From assembly GCA_964030475.1 (NCBI GenBank), contig CAXIPT010000003.1:6014467-6078466 (forward strand): 64,000 nt of DNA, in the 5' to 3' direction. Shown here piece after piece: positions 45,981 through 56,679 of this stretch (position 1 is the first letter of the stretch; each line of letters starts with the position of its first letter). The DNA comes from Tethya wilhelma. Its lineage: Eukaryota > Porifera > Demospongiae > Tethyida > Tethyidae. A program made the position numbers and the translations under genes. The notes under the pieces were generated by a model that saw only the letters and a program-made list of their open reading frames with translations, did no database searches and had not been told where the DNA came from.

Positions 45981-46501
45981 GGGGCGAGCCTGAGCGAGCC
46001 CCATTGGAACGTGGAAACAACCGTCACGCCGTTGACCAAACTGGAAATAGCTAAGATACTCAAATTGAGCGAACAACTTCAAAAAAATTAAAACACCTAT
46101 GATGCGCATGCGCACGAAGACTTACGGTATTTCCATTTACACGTAATGGACAACGTGGCATCAAAATTTTGTGAAATGAATCTCGAGGTTAAAAGCAAAA
46201 GACACTCAGGTCTCGAGGACATTGAAAGAGGCTGAGCCAGGGGCTGAGCTGTGAACTTGGCTATAAAATGAATTATGGACGTACAGAAAAACTACAGAGG
46301 GAATTTTTGCAATTTGGTTCCTGCTTTATATTAATATTGCCAAACTAGATCAGTGAACACACTTGCTTGCAGAGCGTTTTTTTTTTTTTTTGCTTTACCT
46401 CAGTCAGTCAGTCTCGCTCCCAGGAGACTAGGCCTGACTCTCCGTAAGCCATGCAGCTAGCAACCCCTGCTGATGCTGATCAGTATGCTCAGGCTCGCCC
46501 C
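45981..46501. mobile_element. 521-bp element with GGGGCGAGCC termini
   Basis: The left end GGGGCGAGCCTGAGCGAGCC and the right end GCTCAGGCTCGCCCC are inverted repeats of the same family as 13737-14380. The interior has a poly-T run and a small TAGTCTC-type hairpin near 46410-46435. No coding capacity was seen. Confidence 0.65.
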
Positions 46502-46854
46502 ACGATGTTTCCAGTTCAAGTAATATCTTTACATCAGGTAGACACGTTCCTGCAATAGTTCACCAAAATCAGACATGGTCCTAAGCATTCTCATCTTTTT
46601 GTTCTTAGTTGTCCACTCACAATAATTCAAAAGCAATATTTACACTTTCAGGAGACCACTTTATATGATTTAGGACTGGGATATGTGCTTTGTGTAGCAT
46701 GAGAGGAATTTGTATTGTAACATACTTGCACGTATAATTAAATCCAAAGGACAAAGCTGAAAGGTGTGCATATTGATTGACAATACAGTTCTAGTTCATA
46801 CAATATATTATATACTCCACACCACTGATGTTACACTGCAATAAAATACACCCA

Positions 46855-49094
46855 TCAATGTTTTTCCTTCTCAACCTGTTGCATTGCTGCTGTTGTAGAG
46901 ATGATTCTTGGCCTGTGCTTTGCAATGTACTGTGTGAAGAACAGAGGTTGTTTAGATACACAAATTACTCCCACAAATATATAGCCCTGCAATATTAGTC
47001 AGACAAATCTTGCTGATGTAAATCATACCTCTCTAGTCTCTTCCAGAGTAGTGTAGTGATGATCAGCAGAGATGTTACTGGAGAGGTTGGTCACTAGCTG
47101 TTGACTGTTGGCCACCAGTTGTCTAGTGAGGTGCAACTGAGCCCTTAACATGTCTGTTAATGCCACCATACTTGGAGAGTAGGCTGTCAATACTGTTGAA
47201 GGAAGTACAAATCAAAGATACTTTATGCACAAAATATCATTCTCCCCCTACACACACACACCTTCCAATGTGTCAGCTGGGACAACATGAGGTAGAATGG
47301 GTGAAGGATCAAGGTACTCCTTCCCATAATGAGCTCCAACCACCACTCTAGGCCAGATGTACGAGTCAGTGTTGATTTGTGGTTCCTGTTTTCTTTCTGG
47401 GTACTGTCCTGATAATGGTGAAGAAGTTTCTTTTGTTGAGGAATGTTTATGAGCTGATGGTTTTGTTGTTTCATGGTGATGCAGTCTGCTTTCGGTAAGA
47501 TCTGTAACACAAAACAAAACAAAACAAACAAAAATAGTTTTAGCACTTCAATTCAACCATTAAAGTTACCTGTACTGTCATGATGGTGCTCATTACCACT
47601 TGAGTGTGAACCATCATCATTGCTATTTCTCCTCTGGTTGATTCCATCATCATTGTCACTACTAGTTTCAGACACTACTGTGTCCTCCAGCAGTGCTCCA
47701 CTTGAATTGACCTCCTCTTTGTGTTCACTGAGTGTTTCACTTTCAAAGTCTTCATCATGACTGTATTCATTTCCTTTCGACCCATCATCTTCAACCACAC
47801 TCTCCGCAATGGATTGACTAATATCCGAAACAACAGGAGAAGTACTAGCAACCACTTTATTTCTCTGAACATGTTTGGTTCTTGAAGTGACTACTTCTTT
47901 TTTGCCTCCACTAGAGGAGAGTTGCACTAGAGACCCACCAGTGGCACTGAACTTGAACTTCTTTCCATTTTGATGACTACTTGAGTCTTGTTCTCCTGCT
48001 ACACTGCTCTTTCCATTCTTACTGTTACTTGGTCTCTTTGACAACTGATCTCCACTTGACATTGAGCCTTCCTTGGCTGTAGTTCTCATCTCAAGGTCAT
48101 TGATGGTGAAGACATTTCTGATGTTGGACCCATGATGCAACTCAGTTCTCACTGATGATTCAGAGTGTTCTTCATTTGAAATGCTGTGGCTATTCAATGG
48201 CTCCTCATCTTCAGGAGTGATGGCACCCAGTTCATCAATGGAGAAGACATTCTTGTGTAGATTTAATGGTTCAGAAGAAATGGTGTCGTCTTCTAAATCA
48301 GTATCTTCTTCTTCCTTCAGTAGTTCACTACTATCATTATGGTGCGATTCAGATTGTCCAATGGCAGGTTTTCTGGTAGTCTGTCTCAAAGGCAATGAAT
48401 GCTTGTCTCTATCTCTATCAGTGTCAGTATTATCAGACAATGTCAACTCACTACCCACTCTGACATGAGCCAATGGACTGGTGTCATCAGTGTTAGAGGT
48501 ACTACTTTCAGAATCACTCACACCAATGGTCTCATCTTCATCACCAAACGTACTCATAAAGTCAGTACTGCCTCTTACGTATTTCAAACCTGAAAGTTTA
48601 CTACCAACACTTCCACGCAAACTGGCAGGTTTCAGCCGCGAGTCATGCTTGTCAATGTGTGTATGTTGCTTCTGCTCCAACCTACTATGCCTTGGTTTAG
48701 TCGACGTTTCAGTCTTTAAAAAAATATTCCCATTCTGTTCATCGTCACTACTCACATCTTCAAAGCCACCATACACTTTCATTTCATAGTCTATACCTTG
48801 AGGAGCATCTCTTGACTCTACCAGCCTCTCCCAATCAATTCCTTTCTGTTTCTTTGCACCGGGAGCAGTAGCACTCTTGGAGCTATTGAAAGAAGACAGA
48901 TACGAATGAAGATCATCTTGGCTGCTGTCTAGATTGGACGTCTTCGTCTTGGTCTTGTCTCGTTTGCCTGTGAGGACCCCCGGGGGCTTCGTGTTGACCC
49001 CTAGCAAGCTGGAGCGAGAGTTGCTTTGAGATCTGTTGTTGCCTAGTGATGAACTGCTTAGTAGGGACGATGCAAGAGAGCCTCTAAACGCCAT
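46855..49094 (-). CDS. C19orf44-like protein, 4 exons, about 667 aa
   Basis: Exons, 5' to 3': 49094-47570, 47501-47262, 47192-47029, 46929-46855. Exon 1 encodes about 508 residues of Ser/Asp/Glu-rich, probably disordered sequence with KKQKGIDWERL near residue 85. The C-terminal domain is conserved with human C19orf44: YIWPRVVVGAHYGKEYLDP, ILPHVVPADTLE, LTAYSPSMVALTDMLRAQLH and HHYTTLEETRE. The function of the family is not established. The intact copy ends EKEKH, whereas the partial duplicate at 40865-41167 ends EEELVT. It is head to head with the first heparanase-like gene. Confidence 0.87.
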
Positions 49095-49315
49095 GATCAA
49101 AGACGATCCATTTTTTGTTTACAAAATTTCATTTTAGTTGCGCTGGCAACTCATTCTAAATGATGCCCACAATAATCGACACCGTACCAGGTGGGTGTTG
49201 TTTGGAAAAAATTCTACTTTGCAGCAGCAGCACCTTCCTTCAGACATAGATACTATATAAATATAGTATCTATGCTTCAGATCAGCAGAGCAAGATACAG
49301 TATTACTGGGCTGAA
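49095..49315. promoter_or_regulatory. Divergent promoter interval, C19orf44-like and heparanase-like 1
   Basis: There are 221 bp between opposite start codons. A perfect palindrome around 49247-49274 (AGATACTATATA / TATATAGTATCT) lies in it. Regulatory function is inferred only from spacing. Confidence 0.45.
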
Positions 49316-52006
49316 ATGCTTCATCATCATGAAATAACCTTTGCAGTTCTTTGCACCTTCATTGTACTGGATGCTGAGCAGGTAGAAATATATATCAAAG
49401 CAAACACACCAACCAATAGGCCTACTTACAAAATTTTCCACAGGGAAGCTATGTTCATATCTCTGCCAACTTGGATAAACCATTGTGTACTGTAGTCTGG
49501 AGTATCCAGACCCTTTACACGCGCGCTAAAACTACGCGCGGGAAAAAGGGTCTGGTACGGACCCTAGACCTTTCGTGTCGCTCTGGAATGCAATTAGTTG
49601 CCCACGTGGACGCAATTAAAATATACTCGCGCATATTAGTAAGATATTTCTTTTTTTGCTCTCTTTGTCCTAGCACAAAAAACGAAGCTCAATACATAGC
49701 TAGCGAGGCAAAACTCAGCTATTCTTAGGCTTTAAAATTACTAGACTACGTAAATCTAGCAGAGTAGCGCCTTCTCTAGTGGCTTACCACGCGCTTACTC
49801 AGCCTAAATTTGACAAAAGACTGAATCTTTTTAACCACGCTGATCTCCAACAATCGTACAAAACACAGAAGAACTTCATCTCGTTTCAAACAGCCGTTTG
49901 TTAAAATTCTTGTCCATAGAAAGCTGCTCTTTCAAAAACTCGCGAACGCTCAAAACCACAAAAATTTAACTTTTACGTGACGTAAGTACAGAGTGATACT
50001 AGGCGCCTAGGCCAGAATTCTGGCCTGGGCGACACGAAAGGTCTAGGGTCCGTGCCAGACCCTTTTTCCCGCGCGTAGTTTTAGCGCGCGTGTAAAGGGT
50101 CTGGATACTCCAGACTATGTGTACTGTGAGTGAGCAGTTCCTCTCAGTCAAAATTGATGCTGGTGCCATTGAACACAATTGGGATAACCTAGACATGTAG
50201 TCAACATGGGAAAGGCCCTTGCTCCAGCTATGCTCAGAATTGGTGGCATAGCAGAAGACTTTGTGATCTTCAACAACAAACCAGACGGTGTAAACATTCA
50301 AACAATGAAAAGTCTTCCACGTGGCACTAGTGCAGAAGATCGTAGCAACATCACTCTGTCAGCTTCTCTGTGGGATGCCATCAATGAGTTTGCTCAGGAA
50401 GTCGGTTGGGACATCATCTTTGGTCTGAATGTGTTCCTTCGTAATCCTTGGCCTCATGGACCATGGGACACAACCAATGCTGAGGAGTTGATGAAATACT
50501 CAACCAAGAAACAGTACAACATCAACTGGGAATTGGGAAATGGTTAGTGCATTCAATTACCCTGTGTTCCATGAAACTGTATTTGTTATTGTTAATCTTC
50601 CATTGTGATAGAGCCTGACATGTTTCTAATGGTAACCACCACTACCGTGATAGAAGCAGGCCAGCTTGCAAAAGACTTTGGTGCATTGAAGCGGCTATTA
50701 AACAAACTAAACATAACTCCAAAATTCATAGCTGGACCAGATGTTGCTACATTGACAAATCTGAATTACTTTGAAAGGTAAATTTCCTCATGAAATTTGT
50801 TTCCATGTTGGGCGTATCTCAAGATTTCTCTATCATATTCGTGACAATTGCAGTTTTCTTAAGTCACTTGAAGAGGGAATCATCAATGCTGTCACATGGC
50901 ACCAGTGAGTTCATTGTTTTAACATCCATTCATTGTAGCCTCATTTTCAGGCTCTCTTTCTGTAAATTATGAACTGGTAACATTTTTTACCAGGCTTGTC
51001 TTGATTGAATGTTTGTTTTTCAGTTACTACACAAGTGGAAGCACTGCAACTCTATCAGATTTTACGAGTGTCAAGATGTTGGATCATTTTATAGAAGAGG
51101 CAATGTTTGCAAGTAACGTGACTGACAAATACCAGAGAGGTGCTCAAGTTTGGCTAGGAGAGACTTCAAGCTGTTGGGGTGGTGGAGCGCCTAATATCTC
51201 TGATACTTTTGTGGCTGGATTCATGTAAGAATGTATAGTCACACATCTACTATGATAGGATATGGCTCGGTCTTTTAGGTGGCTTGATAAACTTGGTCTT
51301 GCTGCTGTTATAAACCACACTCTAGTGTTACGGCAAGCCTTTGTTGGTGGAAGCTATGGTCTACTTGACTCAGACTCAAATCCTTTACCTGTAAATATAT
51401 ATGATTATTATATTATGTGCCTGTTTAATTATGGTATTTCTGTAGGATTTCTGGCTGTCTGCACTCTACAAGAAGTTGGTGGGAGTCAAAGTGTTGGCTG
51501 TCTACGGAAGTTTGGAATATGGTCGCAGTGTGAGGGTCTACGCTCACTGTGTCAAGACACAGTAAGATAAACAACTAGTTCTGTCAGTACTTCTGACTAT
51601 AATCTTTCCATTTCTTTTCCGTAGGTTGTATCCCAAAGGTGATGTTGTCTTAATTGTATTAAACCTGAACCCTGTTGAGGCATCTATTTTGTTAAACAAC
51701 TCGACATTGTCCACCAACTCAAGAGATGTGTATTGGCTGACTCCACCAGGGGGAGCCAGTGACTTGCAGAGCAGGTATGTGCACCATCATCAATCACTTG
51801 GCATTTTATCCTACTTGATGGCAACTTCCTTCTTTGAATTGCATAGGCAAGTGGCTCTGAATGGCAAATTACTGGAGCTGGTGAACAATTCAACTCTTCC
51901 TGATTTCACTCCACAACAAGAAGGTGCTAGCCCTGAAGTAAAGGTCCCTGGGTATTCATTTGGATTCTGTGTCTTCGAGGATGTGAAGGCCAAGGCTTGC
52001 CTATGA
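49316..52006 (+). pseudogene. Heparanase-like gene 1, disrupted
   Basis: Nine exons homologous to the three intact downstream genes are recognisable: exon 1 49316-49381, exon 2 from 49444, then 50612-50777, 50854-50904, 51024-51224, 51279-51390 and later exons to 52006. Exon 2 is split by a 625-bp transposon (49493-50117). After the transposon it carries an in-frame TAG (50198-50200) and a 13-bp deletion relative to its paralogues that shifts the frame. Downstream coding, including the WELGNEP and VWLGETSS catalytic segments, remains open and well spliced, so the inactivation is recent. A shorter product from the ATG at 50206 would lack the signal peptide and first strand of the barrel. Confidence 0.88.
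49493..50117. mobile_element. 625-bp Mutator-like MITE with about 85-bp inverted repeats
   Basis: The left end (TAGTCTGGAGTATCCAGACC and on through GCGCGCTAAAACTACGCGCG to TTTCGTGTCGC) is mirrored by the right end (GCGACACGAAAGG to CCAGACTA). TGTGTACTG flanks both sides (49484-49492 and 50118-50126), a 9-bp target duplication, as for Mutator-like elements. The terminus itself folds into a small hairpin. The interior shows no transposase. Confidence 0.88.
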
Positions 52007-52082
52007 ATAACAAAAAGTAGATTGTTTACTTTTTAATTAATGATTGTTATTTTAACCCTTAAAAGCAAATTCACTTGGTACA

Positions 52083-54146
52083 ATGGAAAACCTATATGTC
52101 TGTTTTATCATTGCCCTGTACTTCCTTAACAGTGCTGTGCTGGGTGCAAATGATCATCAGGTACAATGATTATTATTATTATTATGAGAATAGTAATAAA
52201 GCATGTTGTTTACATTTTGTTGATGTGTTACATTTATTCAGCCAAACAATCGTTCTATCTCTATAAACCTGGATCAGCCATTACATACCGTGAGTGAGCA
52301 GTTCCTCTCAGTCACTATATCCTCTTCTTCTATTGCACAAAATCGGGACAACCTAGACATGAAGTCTGAGGCTGTCATCAACATGGGTAAGGCCCTTGCT
52401 CCAGCTATGCTCAGAATTGGAGGAACATCAGAGGACTTTGTGATATTTCAATCAAACCATTCCAGTGGAAATATTGGAGCCTTTAGCAACATCACTCTGT
52501 CAGCTTCTCTGTGGGATGCCATCAATGAGTTTGCTCAGGAAGTTGGTTGGGACATCATCTTTGGTCTGAATGTGTTCCTTCGTAATCCTTGGCCTCATGG
52601 ACCATGGGACACAACCAATGCTGAGGAGTTGATGAAATACTCAATCAAGAAACATTACAACATCAACTGGGAATTGGGAAATGGTACGTATGTCATGCAA
52701 TTGTATACATCTACATCTGTTTGTGTTAGCATCATTTTATCCCTCACTATAGAGCCTAACATGTTTCCAAAATTCACCAATACTACGGCAATAAAAGCTG
52801 ATCAACTAGCAAAGGATTTTAAAGCCTTGCGACAGCTACTGGTTAGCCTTAACATGAAACCAAAGTACTTGGCTGGTCCAGACGTAACCAGAGGCACACT
52901 TAATCCTTTGAAAGATGACTACTTTGAAATGTAAAACTTTGTGTAGTTCTTTGCACTGTATTATTAATCCTCTTTTTGTTTCTAAACAGTTTCCTCAGGT
53001 CACTTGAGAAGGGAATCATTGATGCTATAACGTGGCACCAGTAAGATATAAACTGCATCAAGTTTTATGTGTAATGAATTTTTTTCCCCTAGTTACTATG
53101 AAAGCGGTCAAACAGCTATTGTGTCTGATTTTACAAGCGCTAAGCTGTTGGATACCTTCATTGATAATGCAACAAATGCTAGCTACTTGACCAGCAAGTA
53201 CCAAAAAGGGACTCAAGTTTGGCTTGGAGAGACAGCCAGTTGCTACCATGGAGGAGCTCCTGGTATCTCCGACACTTTTGTTGCTGGATTCATGTATGTT
53301 AGGATAAAGTTTATAGCTGTAGACTGTTTTTATTTTATGATTGTATAACTTGTAGGTGGCTTGATAAACTTGGTCTTGCTGCTGTTATAAACCACACTCT
53401 AGTGTTACGACAAGCCTTCATTGGTGGAAGCTATGGTCTACTAGACTCAGACTCCAAACCTTTGCCTGTAAGTATTTTGTTTGGGACTCAAGATGCTTAG
53501 ACATGACCTTCCTGTAAATATTTTTGTAGGATTTCTGGTTGTCTGTACTTTACAAGAAGTTGGTTGGAGTCAAAGTGTTATCTGTTAATGGAAGTTTGGA
53601 ATATGGTCGCAGTGTGAGGGTGTATGCTCACTGTGCCAAGACACCGTAAGATAAATAACTATCAGTAGCAATGATTATTAAACTAGTAAGTAATATTGCT
53701 ACATGTAGGTTATACCCTGAAGGTGATATTGTCTTGATAGTATTAAACTTAAATCCCAAGGAAGCATCAGTGACTCTTATGGACGGTGCAGTTGCTAGTA
53801 AATCAAGGGATGTGTACTGGCTGACTCCACCAGAGGGAACCAGTGACTTGCAGAGCAAGTGTGTACATTTTCTGCATGCATTAATATTGCGGAGTGATAC
53901 TAGTATACCAGCCGCTGCAGTACATACTCTATACCTATATTATACTATAATATTTTTTATTATAACTAAAATAATTATTATTGTAGGCAAGTTGCTCTGA
54001 ATGGCAAATTACTGGAGCTGGTGAACAGTGCAACTCTTCCTGATTTCACTCCACAACAAGAAGGTGCTAGCACTGAAGTAAAGGTCCCTGGGTATTCATT
54101 TGGATTTTGTGTCTTCAAGGATGTGAAGGCCAAGGCTTGCCAATAG
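52083..54146 (+). CDS. Heparanase-like glycosidase 2 (GH79), 9 exons
   Basis: Exons are 52083-52160, 52242-52683, 52753-52930, 52990-53040, 53093-53293, 53356-53467, 53530-53645, 53709-53858 and 53987-54146, in frame throughout. A signal peptide (MENLYVCFIIALYFLNSAVL) is followed by a GH79 barrel: AMLRIGGTSEDFVIF, VGWDIIFGLNVFLRNPW, the acid/base Glu in WELGNEPNMF, ITWHHYY, the nucleophile Glu in VWLGETASCYHGGAPGISDT, and MWLDKLGLAA. The beta-sandwich C-terminal domain includes VRVYAHCAKTP and ends in DVKAKACQ. Heparanases cut heparan sulfate in matrix and lysosome. The segment matching the excised human linker is very short here, so a single-chain enzyme is expected. Substrate specificity cannot be read from sequence alone. 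Confidence 0.92.
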
Positions 54147-54401
54147 AGATTGGATGTGTACTATCAGATCTTTCTAGCAAATCTCTGATGCTATCCTTGT
54201 GCTATGTGACTGTATCTTTTATTTTATGTATTTATCTTTGTTTCATTGTTATGGCATAGCAACAATGTGGGTATAATAAAACCACAGTTTGTCCCATGGT
54301 ATGCAGGATGTAGCTACATGCTGATACATGCATGTGCTCTAATAAGAATCAAAATTTATATGCAAACAACTCTGCAGCAACTCATATGATCACTCAGAGC
54401 A

Positions 54402-56481
54402 ATGGCTATGCTCAAAGAACTTGTTTTTGGTCTGTGTATCTTCAGTGTCCTGAGAGCAGCTGATCAGCAGGTATAGGTCTAAACATAAACCACTGATGTA
54501 TGGCATGAACAGATGTAGAGCCTACCTATCACTTTCTTGGGCCATTCAAACCTTAGTTATACATTTTTTATTCTTTTATATGATAGAAAGAAATTTTTTC
54601 TACCTCTATCGATTTGGATCAGCCATTGCGTACTGTGAGTGAGCAGTTCCTCTCAGTGACAATAGACTCTGGTGCCATAAAATACAACTGGGCTAAGTTA
54701 GACATGAAATCTGAGGCTGTCATCAACATGGGTAAGGCCCTTGCTCCAGCTATGCTCAGAATTGGAGGAACATCACAGGACTTTGTGATTTTTCAATCAA
54801 ACCATTCCAGTGGAAATATTGGAGCCTTTAGCAACATCACTCTGTCAGCTTCTCTGTGGGATGCCATCAATGAGTTTGCTCAGGAAGTTGGTTGGGACAT
54901 CATCTTTGGTCTGAATGTGTTCCTTCGTAATCCTTGGCCTCATGGACCATGGGACACAACCAATGCTGAGAAGTTGATGAAATACTCAATCAAGAAAATG
55001 TACAACATCAACTGGGAATTGGGAAATGGTATGATTTTTGTAAGTCCATGGCTTTTGTAACATTTTTTTGTGTGTTTTTCTAGAGCCAGACTTGTTTCCT
55101 GAGGTAACTAATACCACAGTAGTAACGGTGGACCAATTGGTGAAGGACTTCAAATCACTGCAAGAGCTCCTCAACAGACTTAACTTGAAGCCCAAGTACT
55201 TGGCTGGCCCTGACGTTGCAACTCTGACAAGAGATGATTATTTCAAAAGGTAAATTCCAGTGCCCATGTACATGTTGTTTGGTTTTCATATTAATAGTTT
55301 TATCTTTTTCATCCAGTTTTCTAAAATATCTAGAGAAGGATATCATCAATGCTGTAACATGGCACCAGTGAGTTTATTGTCCATATTCTACAAATCTCAC
55401 TCTTTGCTCATGCTAAGAGAATAAAAAGGTTGGTTTTTTATGTTAAACTTACTTTTTAGGTACTATGAAAATGGAGCAATTGCGAAACTAGCAGATTTCA
55501 CCAATGCAACAGTATTGGATAAACTCATAAAGGAGGCTGAGTCTGTTAGCAGTTTGACAGACGAGTACCAAAATGGAGCTCAAGTTTGGCTTGGAGAAAC
55601 GTCCAGTTGCTATGGCGGTGGAGCTCCTGGTATCTCTAACACTTTTGTTGCTGGATTCATGTGAGAATAGATTAATGAAATGTAGCAAATGTATCATAGG
55701 CAGTTGTAGAATGATAGTCATGCCTATCTTACTAGGTGGCTCGATAAACTTGGTCTTGCTGCTATTATTAACCACACTCTAGTGTTACGACAAACCTTCA
55801 TTGGTGGAAGCTATTCCCTTCTCGACTCAGACTCAAAACCATTGCCTGTAAGCTATGTACAGCCAATGTATTTGTGAAATACATTTTATTTACTTGTATG
55901 ATTGTCAGGATTTCTGGTTGTCTGCGCTGTACAAGAAATTGGTAGGGGTCAAAGTGTTATCTGTGGTTGGAAGTTTGGATTATGGCCGTAATGTCAGGGT
56001 GTATGCTCACTGTGCCAAGACACCGTAAGCTATTGAATCATTTATGAACGAATAATTATGATGGTGGGTGATATTTCTACATGTAGGTTGTACCCTGAAG
56101 GTGACATTGTCTTGATAGTGTTGAACTTAAACCCTACAAAAGCATTAGTGACGCTAGCAGACAATGCAGTTGCTAGTAAATCAAGGGATGTGTACTGGCT
56201 GACTCCAGAGGGAACCAGTGGCTTACAGAGCAAGTGTGTACATTTCATACATTGTTCTAGCCACAAGCTGCTGTACATTACCTTATATACTGTCATTTGT
56301 ATTTTACTATTCTGATTTTAGGCAAGTTGCTCTGAATAACAAATTACTGGAGCTGGTGAACAATGCAACTCTTCCTGATTTCACTCCACAACAAGAAGGT
56401 GCTAGCGCTGAACTACTGGTCCCTGTGTATTCATTTGGATTCTGTGTGTTCAAGGATGTGAAGGCCAAGGCTTGCTTATAA
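54402..56481 (+). CDS. Heparanase-like glycosidase 3 (GH79), 9 exons, 487 aa
   Basis: Exons are 54402-54470, 54587-55028, 55084-55249, 55317-55367, 55460-55660, 55736-55847, 55909-56024, 56087-56233 and 56322-56481. A signal peptide (MAMLKELVFGLCIFSVLRAA) leads into a GH79 domain with WELGNEPDLF (acid/base) and VWLGETSSCYGGGAPGISNT (nucleophile). Exon sizes are the same as in gene 4, except one codon lost in exon 8 (TPEGT rather than TPPEGT) and one fewer in exon 2. It has the closest match to gene 4 in exons 3 and 4. Role as for gene 2: secreted or lysosomal endo- or exo-acting beta-glucuronidase of the heparanase family. Confidence 0.92.
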
Positions 56482-56679
56482 AACCTAGACATTCAACTGC
56501 ACCTCTATTTTAGTATTCTCAAGACTCTATCAGGTGTTTCTGCTAATGTCTGCTTCCTGTGTAATGTCATATGAATCTTGTTATGTTGTTGATGGCAACA
56601 ATGTCTCATGACCAGCATCATGCACTTATTGTTGATACCTGTGAACTAACTTTTTGCAAGCAGCTTACAAGCTATAGTT

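Noticed and set aside
52007..52082. Read-through fusion between heparanase copies 1 and 2
   Set aside because: Copy 1 ends with its own stop and copy 2 has its own signal-peptide exon 76 bp later, so they are separate genes.
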